From contig QWQU01000003.1 of the NCBI GenBank assembly GCA_003670735.1, positions 1 through 54,893 of the forward strand: 54,893 bases of DNA, in the 5' to 3' direction. The first letter of the stretch is position 1; every line of letters starts with the position of its first letter. Under the pieces are notes generated by a model. That model searched no databases, was not told where the DNA came from, and saw nothing but the letters and a program-made list of their open reading frames with translations. Shown here piece by piece: positions 16,031-22,349 of this stretch. Position numbers and translations under genes: made by a program. The DNA comes from Chloroflexota bacterium (GTDB taxonomy: Bacteria > Chloroflexota > Dehalococcoidia > UBA2979).

Positions 16031-16059
16031 TTTACATATACCCCGTATAGGTATATATT
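16031..16059 (+). promoter_or_regulatory. Strong sigma70-type promoter of small-protein unit 2 with embedded operator
   Basis: TTTACA (16031-16036), 17-bp spacer and TATATT (16054-16059) make the best promoter I found in the window, in an AT-rich island. The spacer carries the inverted repeat ATATACC (16036-16042), seven bases, GGTATAT (16050-16056), so a dimeric repressor bound there would block polymerase. Predicted transcription start is near 16066, giving a leader of about 70 nt. Confidence 0.8.
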
Positions 16060-16096
16060 TCTCTTGCGGCAGTAGACCTGCCAACAGTTCGGGCAC

Positions 16097-16110
16097 GAGG
16101 GCGAGGCCCA
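16097..16110 (+). promoter_or_regulatory. Leader box 2 (GAGGGCGAGGCCCA)
   Basis: Exact copy of the box at 15624-15637, here 24 bases before the start of small protein 2 and directly before the GGGAAGGA ribosome binding site region. Confidence 0.55.
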
Positions 16111-16134
16111 GTGCACCGGGAAGGACCCAGTCAG

Positions 16135-16254
16135 ATGTTGAAGATTGAGCGGTACTACAGCGGAATCGTCGGAGCTCGTCGGATTAACGCCCCGACGTTT
16201 GCCGAGGCGGCGAAGGACATGGAGCGGGCCAACTCTCGCATCCTGGTCGCGTAA
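16135..16254 (+). CDS. Small protein 2 of a two-member family (39 aa)
   Basis: ATG at 16135 follows GGAAGGA at about nine bases. The peptide runs MLKIERYYSGIVGARRINAP then TFAEAAKDMERANSRILVA, paralogous to small protein 1 along its whole length. It is basic in the middle and ends in a helix-forming stretch. It has a strong dedicated promoter and a perfect terminator, so it is expected to be an abundant monocistronic product. Possible roles include a regulatory peptide or a small subunit of a larger complex; nothing in sequence decides this. Confidence 0.8.
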   Translation: MLKIERYYSGIVGARRINAPTFAEAAKDMERANSRILVA

Positions 16255-16328
16255 GCGATTCACCTCGCACCTCGGACGCCTGAGTCTCTCGGAGGCAAGG
16301 CGACCGACGGTTGTAGGCCAACAACCAT

Positions 16329-16355
16329 GAAGGGGCGCCCAATGGGCGCCCCTTC
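16329..16355 (+). terminator. Terminator of small-protein unit 2
   Basis: GAAGGGGCGCCC (16329-16340), AAT loop, GGGCGCCCCTTC (16344-16355): a perfect 12-bp stem, similar in core sequence (GGCGCCC) to the terminator of unit 1. It also lies at the end of the converging membrane-protein gene. Confidence 0.85.
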
Positions 16356-16388
16356 GTCATGTCCGGTGAGCCGCAAGCCGCGCTCGAG

Positions 16389-16565
16389 CTAGCGGGTGGC
16401 ACGCCAGAGGCTGCGGCCGATGAGGCCAGTCGCGACGAGGACGATCGCAGCACCGATGAGCTGCAGGCCGGGAGAGTCGTCGAGGCCGCCAGCGACGATC
16501 GCGAAGGCACCCAAAGCGGCGAGGATCAGCCAGGTGCCGACGAGCGTGACGACGTGGAGCGTCAC
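16389..16565 (-). CDS. 58-aa two-helix membrane protein
   Basis: GTG at 16565 overlaps the TGA of the HTH gene (GTGA), which indicates translational coupling. Two membrane helices are clear: VVTLVGTWLILAALGAFAIV and LIGAAIVLVATGLIG, separated by a short acidic loop (GGLDDSPG) and ended by a basic RSLWRATR tail. It is the third gene of an operon with the HTH regulator and the DUF2975 protein. Small membrane partners are frequent in such operons. Function unknown. Confidence 0.7.
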   Translation of the reverse strand: MTLHVVTLVGTWLILAALGAFAIVAGGLDDSPGLQLIGAAIVLVATGLIGRSLWRATR

Positions 16566-16804
16566 AGGGCTTCCTCGATCTCCGGGTCGTCGTCGGCATA
16601 GCCCTCGATCCACTCGAGGAGGTCGCCGGGCTGGCACTCCAGCACTCGGCACATGGCCTCGAGGGTGCTGAAGCGGATGGCCTTGGCTCGGCCGTTTTTG
16701 AGGACGGCGACGTTGGCAGGGGTGAGGCCGACGCGCTCCGCGAAGTCACCGACGCTCATCTTGCGCTTCGCGAGCTCGACATCGATGCGGACAACGATGG
16801 GCAT
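16562..16804 (-). CDS. Cro/C1-type HTH regulator (YozG-like, 80 aa)
   Basis: A short xenobiotic-response-element type HTH: MPIVVRIDVELAKRKMSVGD, then FAERVGLTPANVAVLKNGRA as helix-turn-helix, FSTLEAMCRVLECQPGDLLEW as closing helices, and an acidic tail. It matches the YozG group, which is almost always encoded beside a DUF2975 membrane protein, as here: the upstream gene ends one base before this ATG. It probably represses its own operon through the inverted repeat at 17275-17297. Confidence 0.92.
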   Translation of the reverse strand: MPIVVRIDVELAKRKMSVGDFAERVGLTPANVAVLKNGRAKAIRFSTLEAMCRVLECQPGDLLEWIEGYADDDPEIEEAL

Positions 16805-17284
16805 CTAGATCACTCCTTCGAGGTCGGAGCGGAGGAGGGTGGCCTGCCGGAGCAGGGCGCGCATCACCACCATCAGCAGGCCGACGACGGTCACTGAGAG
16901 CGTCAGGAAGATCAGGACCATCGGCATGCCGGGGTCATCGGCCTGCGAGAGCACCCAGGCGGTGAAGCTCGCGAGCACCAGCCAGCCGCCGGCGATCGAC
17001 CAGATGATGGCGTTGACCCACTTGAACGCCTCGGTGCTGAAGATGCGGTCGGACTGGACAAGGCTGAGCAGACGCCAGATCGAGACGACGATGACCTCGG
17101 CGCAGAGGATGCAGAAGCCAGCGAGGAAGGTCAGCGGCCAGCGGAGGTAGGCCTGGTCCGGGTGCTGCTGGGAGTTGTAGGCGAACGTTCCGGGGAACGA
17201 CAGGAACTGGAAGACGAGCAGCACCAGAAACAGCGCTGCCATCACGGCTTTGAGAAGGATGACCGATCGACGTTCGATATTCAT
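16805..17284 (-). CDS. DUF2975 membrane protein (159 aa)
   Basis: ATG at 17284 (MNIERRSVILLKAVMAALFL) is chosen because the upstream extension runs through the operator region. Four membrane helices are visible: LLKAVMAALFLVLLVFQFL, WPLTFLAGFCILCAEVIVVS, AIIWSIAGGWLVLASFTAWV and MVLIFLTLSVTVVGLLMVVM. The central RIFSTEAFKWVNAI after LLSLVQSD is typical of DUF2975. In known DUF2975-HTH pairs the membrane protein is thought to modulate the regulator, but the signal is not established. First gene of the three-gene operon. Confidence 0.88.
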   Translation of the reverse strand: MNIERRSVILLKAVMAALFLVLLVFQFLSFPGTFAYNSQQHPDQAYLRWPLTFLAGFCILCAEVIVVSIWRLLSLVQSDRIFSTEAFKWVNAIIWSIAGGWLVLASFTAWVLSQADDPGMPMVLIFLTLSVTVVGLLMVVMRALLRQATLLRSDLEGVI

Positions 17285-17297
17285 GAATCGAATATCG
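17275..17297. promoter_or_regulatory. Inverted repeat over the DUF2975 start codon, likely operator
   Basis: CGATATTC (17275-17282), seven bases, GAATATCG (17290-17297). The repeat contains the ATG of the DUF2975 gene and lies 53 bp before the divergent VOC gene. It is a plausible binding site for the operon's own HTH protein. Confidence 0.6.
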
Positions 17298-17349
17298 ATA
17301 GTTAGGAGATGATTGTCAATAGCGTTCTGAGCGCTGGTAGATTTGTCGC

Positions 17350-17793
17350 ATGGCAATCATGCGAATGGATCACGTGAGCATCATCGTCGAGGATCTCCCG
17401 GGGGCGATCGAGTTCTTCTCGACGCTGGGGATGGACCTGCTCGGGGAAGCGGCGGTGGAGGGCGACTGGGTCGACCGCATCAACGGCCTCGATGGCATGC
17501 AGGTGGAGATCGCGATGATGCGCACGCCCGACGGTCACGGGCAGATCGAGCTGACGAAGATTCGCCGCCCAGCACTAGTCGAGGTGACGCCGGCGGTGCA
17601 GCCGCCGAACACGCTCGGGCTACGGCAGGTGATGTTCGAGGTGGACGACCTCGACGGCACGATCGCGCGGCTGCACGAGGCGCACGGCACCGAGCTGATC
17701 GGTGAGGTCGTGCAGTACCTGAACTACTACCGGCTCGCCTACGTGCGTGGGCCGGTGGGGATCATCGTGGCGCTCTCGGAAGCTGTGTCCTGA
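17350..17793 (+). CDS. VOC (glyoxalase/bleomycin resistance) family protein
   Basis: A 147-residue protein with two beta-alpha-beta-beta-beta modules: MDHVSIIVEDLPGAIEFFST with metal-type His8, then GQIELTKIRRP, and the second module LRQVMFEVDDLDGTIARLHE ending in VRGPVGIIVALSEA. The fold usually binds a divalent metal and catalyses isomerisation, epoxide opening or ring cleavage. Its DWVDRINGLDGMQVEIAMM block is common in uncharacterised members. It diverges from the DUF2975 operon and converges with DUF503, leaving one base between the stops. Confidence 0.88.
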   Translation: MAIMRMDHVSIIVEDLPGAIEFFSTLGMDLLGEAAVEGDWVDRINGLDGMQVEIAMMRTPDGHGQIELTKIRRPALVEVTPAVQPPNTLGLRQVMFEVDDLDGTIARLHEAHGTELIGEVVQYLNYYRLAYVRGPVGIIVALSEAVS

Positions 17794-17794
17794 G

Positions 17795-18100
17795 CTAGTA
17801 CTCCGCCTCGAGCTCTAGCTCGTCGATGTCGGTGGAGATGACTTCGGCTTTGCCGAGCAGCTCGAGGTCGATGAAGCGGCGGGCATCCTCGGCGACACGG
17901 TGGGCGGTCGCACGGTCCTCGGAGACGACGGCGAAGCCCACCTCGGCGCGCTGCATCAGGTCCTGCGAGCCGACCTCGGCGGCGCTGAGCTGGAGCCGCG
18001 CGTGGATGCGGTCGACCAGCGAGCGCACGACGGCGCGCTTGTCCTTCAGGCTTTGCGAGCCGGGCAGGTGGAGCGTGAGCAGGACGCTCACGGTGACCAC
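17795..18100 (-). CDS. DUF503 family protein (YlxP-like)
   Basis: The 101-residue product VVTVSVLLTLHLPGSQSLKD ... AEVGSQDLMQRAEVGFAVVS is a full-length DUF503/YlxP protein, a small ferredoxin-like domain usually found near ribosome maturation and nusA-infB genes. GTG at 18100 has GGAG at seven bases; GTG at 18091 is an alternative. Here it follows scpB by 22 bp and ends in an acidic tail (DIDELELEAEY). The role in ribosome biogenesis is suggested for the family but not established. Confidence 0.88.
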   Translation of the reverse strand: MVTVSVLLTLHLPGSQSLKDKRAVVRSLVDRIHARLQLSAAEVGSQDLMQRAEVGFAVVSEDRATAHRVAEDARRFIDLELLGKAEVISTDIDELELEAEY

Positions 18101-18122
18101 CTCGTAACTCCGGTCGGCTCGG

Positions 18123-19127
18123 CTAGAGGTTGAAGGTCGCGCCGGGCGGGAGGCTCGGTGCACCCATGGGCGGGATCGAGGTCGCGCCGCCGGGCAGCGA
18201 GATGCCCGCGTAGGGCAGGCCACCGCGCGCGGGCCAAACTCGACCCTCGGGCGTCTCGATCGCCTCGGGGACGTTGAGGTCGGTCGACTCCTCGGCGACC
18301 TCCTCGGTGGCGGCATCGGTGGGCGCGGCACCGCTGAGCGGCAGCTGCTGCGAGAGGTTCTCGGGCAGGCGGTTGGCAGCCTCAACGATGTCGGCGGGCA
18401 GCGGGGGCAGGTCCTCGGGCTTCTCGAGGCCGAAGTACTCGAGGAACTTCTGGGTCGTGGCGAAGAGCGCGGGGCGGCCGGGGCCGTCGGCGCGGCCAGC
18501 GATGTCGATCAGTCCACGGTTACGGAGCGTGTCGATCGCGCCGTCGCAATTCACGCCTCGAATCGCCTCGAGCGTGCCGCGGGTGACGGGCTGGCGGTAG
18601 GCGATGATCGCGAGGGTCTCGAGCGCGGCGGCGGAGAGCCGGCGACCGGCCTCGAGGCCCAGGAACTGCTCGATGTAGGTGGAGGTGTCGGGCGCGGTGA
18701 CGAGCTGGATGCCGTCGGGGCCGCGCTGGAGGCGGATGCCGCGCTCACGCAGCGACTCGCCGAGGTTGTCGAGGCCAGCTCGAACCTCACGACGCGAGAG
18801 GCCCAGCGCTCGTGCGAGCGCGCCCTCGTCAGTGGGACCGTCAGAGACGAAGAGCAGCGACTCGATCAGGTAGGGGACTCGCTCAGCCGGGAAGGCGGGC
18901 GTCTGGCCCTCGAACTCCTCGGCTTCTTCCTCGGCGGCTTCTCCCGACTCGTCGGCGAGGGCCGCTTCCGCAGCCGCGTCCTCGGTCGAATCGATGACCT
19001 CGACGGCTGCCGTGGCTTCCTCGACGGCCTCGCCCTGAGTCTCCTCAGGGGCGAGGTCGGTGGTGGGCTCGACGGCGGCGTCGGTGGTCATCTCGGGCGC
19101 GTCGCCCCGGGCTTTCGCCTTAGCCAT
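18123..19127 (-). CDS. scpB: Segregation and condensation protein B with long acidic N-terminal tail
   Basis: ScpB is the kite subunit of the SMC-ScpA-ScpB complex in chromosome segregation. The core (ERVPYLIESLLFVSDGPTDE, then LETLAIIAYRQPVTRGTLEA and IRGVNCDGAIDTLRNRGLI) spans about residues 75-260 and ends with GRPALFATTQKFLEYFGLEK. It is preceded by about 70 Ala/Glu-rich acidic residues and followed by a 60-residue Pro/Gly tail, both unusual lengths for ScpB. ATG at 19127 overlaps the stop of the upstream membrane-protein gene. ScpA is not next to it. Confidence 0.93.
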   Translation of the reverse strand: MAKAKARGDAPEMTTDAAVEPTTDLAPEETQGEAVEEATAAVEVIDSTEDAAAEAALADESGEAAEEEAEEFEGQTPAFPAERVPYLIESLLFVSDGPTDEGALARALGLSRREVRAGLDNLGESLRERGIRLQRGPDGIQLVTAPDTSTYIEQFLGLEAGRRLSAAALETLAIIAYRQPVTRGTLEAIRGVNCDGAIDTLRNRGLIDIAGRADGPGRPALFATTQKFLEYFGLEKPEDLPPLPADIVEAANRLPENLSQQLPLSGAAPTDAATEEVAEESTDLNVPEAIETPEGRVWPARGGLPYAGISLPGGATSIPPMGAPSLPPGATFNL

Positions 19128-19755
19128 TGGCCTCCAGGCGCGTATCGAGGGGCCGCGGTCGCAGCCTGAGTTCCTCGTAGCGCAACTCGATTGTCGGTTG
19201 TGCGGCGAGGGGAACGCCGATTCGGGTGGCAAGTGTCTGCTCGATGGCGGCGCGAGCGCCGTTGGCGGTGTCCTGGAGTCGGGCGTCGGCGGTGACGGCA
19301 ATCCGAGCGGTCACGCGCACTCCCTTCCCCTGCGACTGCACCTGCACGTCTGCACTGCGGACGTCGTCGCGCTCCTCGATGCCATCGCGGAGCCACGCGC
19401 CGAGCTCGTGCACGGCGATGGTGCCACGTCCACCGGGCACGCGCACGGGGCGGTCAGGATCGGTGGTGCGAGCCCAGGCAATCACGAAGGCGAGCGCGCC
19501 GGCGGTGGCGAGGATGACGCTGAACACGGCCTTCGTCGTGAGGTCGTCGTGCGTGCGTGCCCACTCGATGCCGGCGGCGATGGTGCCGAGCACTTCGGTA
19601 GATGCGGTCCAGGTGAGGGCGATGACGCCAAGCATCACAGCCGCAAACAGCGTGGCGACGATGACGGGCCGACGATCCTTGCGGGTCTCGGTATCAGCGT
19701 CGGAACGAGGTTGCGGGCGATAGGCGTGCGACAGAGCGGGGAGTCGTGGGGTCAT
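19120..19755 (-). CDS. AmaP-like membrane anchor / Asp23-type protein (211 aa)
   Basis: ATG at 19755 follows GGAGG. Two membrane helices (VIVATLFAAVMLGVIALTWT and AVFSVILATAGALAFVIAWA) are followed by a soluble domain with GRGTIAVHELGAWLRDGIEE, DVRSADVQVQSQGKGVRVTA and an AIEQTLATRIGVPL helix. This matches the layout of the alkaline shock response membrane anchor AmaP and Asp23-like domains of Gram-positive bacteria. Its stop overlaps the scpB start by eight bases, so the two are co-translated. The link to chromosome segregation, if any, is unknown. Confidence 0.75.
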   Translation of the reverse strand: MTPRLPALSHAYRPQPRSDADTETRKDRRPVIVATLFAAVMLGVIALTWTASTEVLGTIAAGIEWARTHDDLTTKAVFSVILATAGALAFVIAWARTTDPDRPVRVPGGRGTIAVHELGAWLRDGIEERDDVRSADVQVQSQGKGVRVTARIAVTADARLQDTANGARAAIEQTLATRIGVPLAAQPTIELRYEELRLRPRPLDTRLEANG

Positions 19756-19789
19756 CGTCCTCCAGGGCCGCTGCACAAGGCGAGCGACC

Positions 19790-20662
19790 GTGAGTAACCC
19801 CACCACCACTTCCGCTACGATGACCCGAATGATCGTTGATGTCCACACCCACATCTTTCCGCCATCACTGATCGCCGATCGCGCACACCTCGCGAGTATC
19901 GATGCGGGGTTCGGCGAGCTGTATGCGAGCCCGAAGGCGGGGATGGCGACGGCGGAGCATCTGCTCGCCTCGATGGATGCGGCGGGGGTCGATGTCTCCG
20001 TGGCGTGCGGGTTCTGGTGGCAGCACGGCGCGCAGGCTGCCGAACACCGCGCGTACCTGCTCGACGCTGCCGCGCAGTCGGACGGGCGGATCGTGCCGTT
20101 CGTGCCAATCGCGAGCGACGAGGACGCGAGCGTGCTCGACGCGGCGGTGGCGCAAGGCGCGCGCGGGCTGGGCGAGTGGCGCGGCGGCGGTGAGCTGGAC
20201 GATGCGAGCGCAGAGTTCGTGCGACGCGCGACGGCGCTCGGGCTACCGGTGCTGGCGCACTGCTCCGAGGATGTGGGGCACCTCTATCCCGGCAAGCACG
20301 GCGGGCTCACGCCGGGCGGGCTGTGGCGACTGATCTCGACGCAACCGGAGGCGCGCGTGATCGCGGCGCACTGGGGCGGTGGCTTTCCGTTCGCGGGCTT
20401 GATGCCTGAGGTGCGGGCGGCACTCGAGGCAGGGCACGTGCTGTTCGACACAGCGGCGACGCCGCTGCTCTATGAGCCGCGCGTGTTCATCGCGGCACGG
20501 ATGCTGCTCGGTGACGCGATCGTGGCGTGGGGCTCGGACTTCCCACTGCGCGAGCAGGAGCGCGACCGCGCACAGGTCGAGGCGGCAGGCGCGGGGTTCG
20601 CCGAGACATACCGCGACGCGATCCTTGGCGGGAACGCAGCGCGCTTCCTCGAACTGTCCTAA
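19790..20662 (+). CDS. Amidohydrolase-family metal-dependent hydrolase (TIM barrel)
   Basis: The motif MIVDVHTHIFPP near the N-terminus gives the HxH metal ligands; further conserved sites are PVLAHCSEDVGHLYPGKHGG, VIAAHWGGGFPF and IVAWGSDFPLREQE, the last giving the barrel-end Asp. This is the ACMSD/TIM-barrel branch (amidohydrolase 2). Substrate unknown. GTG at 19790 has AAGG upstream; ATG at 19829 would trim 13 residues and begin exactly at the conserved motif. The next gene, thpR, starts three bases after the stop. Confidence 0.88.
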   Translation: MSNPTTTSATMTRMIVDVHTHIFPPSLIADRAHLASIDAGFGELYASPKAGMATAEHLLASMDAAGVDVSVACGFWWQHGAQAAEHRAYLLDAAAQSDGRIVPFVPIASDEDASVLDAAVAQGARGLGEWRGGGELDDASAEFVRRATALGLPVLAHCSEDVGHLYPGKHGGLTPGGLWRLISTQPEARVIAAHWGGGFPFAGLMPEVRAALEAGHVLFDTAATPLLYEPRVFIAARMLLGDAIVAWGSDFPLREQERDRAQVEAAGAGFAETYRDAILGGNAARFLELS

Positions 20663-20665
20663 CGC

Positions 20666-21235
20666 GTGCGGCTGTTCGTCGCGGTCGAGATCCCCGATGC
20701 GTGGCGCTCCATTGCGAGCGCGACCAACGAGCTGATCGGCGCGTCGGTCGGGCCACTGAACGCGAACATGCGCTTTGTCGATCCATCGCTGATGCACATC
20801 ACGCTGCGCTTCCTGGGCGAGGTGCCCGAAGAGCGCATCGCCGACCTCGATGCGGCGTTGCGACATCGGATGTCGCCAGTGGACGTCGGGCTCGCGCTGG
20901 GGACGCCGAGCACGTTCGGGCCGCCAACTCGAACGCAGGTGGTGTGGCTCGGTGTGCGCGGCAACGTCGAAGGGCTGCGCGTGCTGGTGCGGCGCGTAGA
21001 CCTCGCGCTGGCGGATGCGGGCGTGAAGGCGAACGACGCACGGTTCAATCCGCACATCACGCTGGCACGCCTCGACCGCCACGTGAGCGGGGATGACCGG
21101 CGGCAGATCGCGGAGCTGGTGGGCTTTCTGCCGGCGCCTCACCCATACACGCTGCGCGTGACATCAGTCGCACTCGTGCGTTCGACGCTGGGTGGGCCGC
21201 GTCCGGTGTACGACGTGTTGAAGCGCTACTCGTGA
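20666..21235 (+). CDS. thpR: RNA 2',3'-cyclic phosphodiesterase
   Basis: A 189-residue 2H phosphoesterase. The two HxT motifs that define the family are His44-Ile-Thr46 (MHITLRFLGE) and His130-Ile-Thr132 (NPHITLARLDRH). The N-terminus MRLFVAVEIPDAWRSIASAT is typical of ThpR/LigT proteins, which open 2',3'-cyclic phosphates on RNA ends and can reverse ligate tRNA halves in vitro. The start is GTG at 20666, without an independent ribosome binding site, so it is probably coupled to the amidohydrolase gene. Confidence 0.93.
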   Translation: MRLFVAVEIPDAWRSIASATNELIGASVGPLNANMRFVDPSLMHITLRFLGEVPEERIADLDAALRHRMSPVDVGLALGTPSTFGPPTRTQVVWLGVRGNVEGLRVLVRRVDLALADAGVKANDARFNPHITLARLDRHVSGDDRRQIAELVGFLPAPHPYTLRVTSVALVRSTLGGPRPVYDVLKRYS

Positions 21236-21431
21236 GATTCGTGAGCACATTCACACTGCGCTGACGTGCACGCGAGCGGGCCTTGCAGTTGGCGATGCGT
21301 GGCGAAATCTCGTTGACGATCCTGTGCGGTAGGACTACGTTGCGCGTGAGGTACTCGACCTATGAATCACCTCGCTCGCACCGTTACCGTGTTGTCCGAG
21401 GCGTCGTTGCGCGACGCTTCGCAGCTCTCCA
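21236..21431. other. Gene-free stretch with possible promoter
   Basis: No credible coding frame. TTGACG at 21313 with TACGTT 17 bp later, or TTGCGC with TATGAA about 15 bp later, could start a short RNA that would end at the terminator at 21432. Just before the terminator, GGCGTCG-TTGCG-CGACGCT forms a second hairpin. Confidence 0.3.
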
Positions 21432-21462
21432 GAGGCGCCGCCTGCGGCGCCTCATTTGTTGT
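21432..21462 (+). terminator. Intrinsic terminator after thpR
   Basis: GAGGCGCCGC (21432-21441), CT, GCGGCGCCTC (21444-21453) followed by ATTTGTTGT. It lies 200 bp after the thpR stop, so either thpR has a long 3' tail or a short separate RNA ends here. Confidence 0.85.
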
Positions 21463-21511
21463 CTGATGACTGCGGCACACCTCGTGCTGCGGTCGTAGGA
21501 AGGGAGACTCG

Positions 21512-21766
21512 ATGGACTCCGGAATGATCGGCAAGATCGAGAAGGCACACCGCTACATCGAAGAGCGCGAACGTTTCCGGTTCTCCGGGCTGCAAGTCTC
21601 TGTACAGGGCGATAACAGCGCGCACACCGTCTCACTGAACGGCGACGACTGGGCGTGCGATTGCGACTACTTCGGCAACCGCCAAGAGTGCGCGCACACG
21701 ATGGCAGTGGCCTTAATGCTGGACGGCATGGTGCCAGACCGCACGCCGGTGCCAGCGCTGGCATAG
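21512..21766 (+). CDS. SWIM-type zinc finger protein (84 aa)
   Basis: ATG at 21512 follows AGGAAGGGAG. After a helical head (GKIEKAHRYIEERERFRFSG) come a short beta region (QVSVQGDNSAHTVSLNGDD) and the motif WACDCDYFGNRQECAHTMAV, giving CxC ... CxH, the SWIM zinc signature. SWIM domains bind nucleic acids or protein partners. Isolated SWIM proteins of this size are common in Actinobacteria and Chloroflexota and remain uncharacterised. It has its own upstream and downstream terminators, so it is a single-gene unit. Confidence 0.85.
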   Translation: MDSGMIGKIEKAHRYIEERERFRFSGLQVSVQGDNSAHTVSLNGDDWACDCDYFGNRQECAHTMAVALMLDGMVPDRTPVPALA

Positions 21767-21782
21767 CACAGCACACGACGCG

Positions 21783-21811
21783 AACCGGCCTCGAACGACT
21801 CGGGGCCGGTT
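21783..21811 (+). terminator. Hairpin after the SWIM gene
   Basis: AACCGGCC (21783-21790) pairs with GGCCGGTT (21804-21811) around a 13-base loop, 16 bp after the stop. Confidence 0.65.
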
Positions 21812-21827
21812 AGCACACTGCTCGTTG

Positions 21828-22277
21828 ATGGAGGCTGTTCTGTCGCAGCTCGATGACGCATTGCGCATTGCGGTTGCCGCGCACGCGGGGCAAGTCGACA
21901 AGGCAGGGCAGCCGTACATCCTGCATCCGCTGCGGCTGATGATGCGGATGACCTCGGAAGCCGCGCGGATCGTGGCCGTGCTGCACGACGTGGTCGAGGA
22001 CACCGATGTGAGCCTCGATGATCTACGTGCGGCGGGGTTCGGCGACGAGGTGATCGAAGCGGTCGAGCTCGTGACTCGGCGCGACACCGAGACATACGAC
22101 GAGTTCATCGCGCGGATTGCGCCACACGCACTCGCACGTCAGGTGAAACTCGCCGACCTCGAGGACAACATGGACACGCGCCGCCTGCAGACGATCGACG
22201 AGCGCACCGTCGAGCGGATGCAGCGCTATCTGCGCTCGTGGCAACTGCTCCGGTCGATCGAGGACGCCAACACGTAG
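21828..22277 (+). CDS. Small HD-domain hydrolase (MESH1/SpoT-hydrolase-like)
   Basis: A 149-residue protein made only of an HD domain. Residues match the hydrolase half of Rel/SpoT proteins: His19 (AHAGQVDKAGQPYILHPLRL with His33), His53-Asp54 followed by Glu57-Asp58 (VLHDVVEDTD) and KLADLEDNMD, the latter giving the second metal-site Asp. It would hydrolyse (p)ppGpp if it behaves like small alarmone hydrolases, but the family also includes other nucleotidases. ATG at 21828 is preferred to the TTG three bases earlier. No synthetase is nearby. Confidence 0.85.
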   Translation: MEAVLSQLDDALRIAVAAHAGQVDKAGQPYILHPLRLMMRMTSEAARIVAVLHDVVEDTDVSLDDLRAAGFGDEVIEAVELVTRRDTETYDEFIARIAPHALARQVKLADLEDNMDTRRLQTIDERTVERMQRYLRSWQLLRSIEDANT

Positions 22278-22349
22278 GAGCCTCCGTTATCGTTTCATGC
22301 CTGATACTGACTTGAGTAGTTGGTGGGGCATGAGAGGCGACGGCGAGCG

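Noticed and set aside
16036-16056. Possible CsoR/CueR-type metal operator
   Set aside because: The palindrome is real, but the C4/G4 core expected for CsoR sites is absent on one side, and no metal gene is nearby; I keep it only as an unnamed operator.
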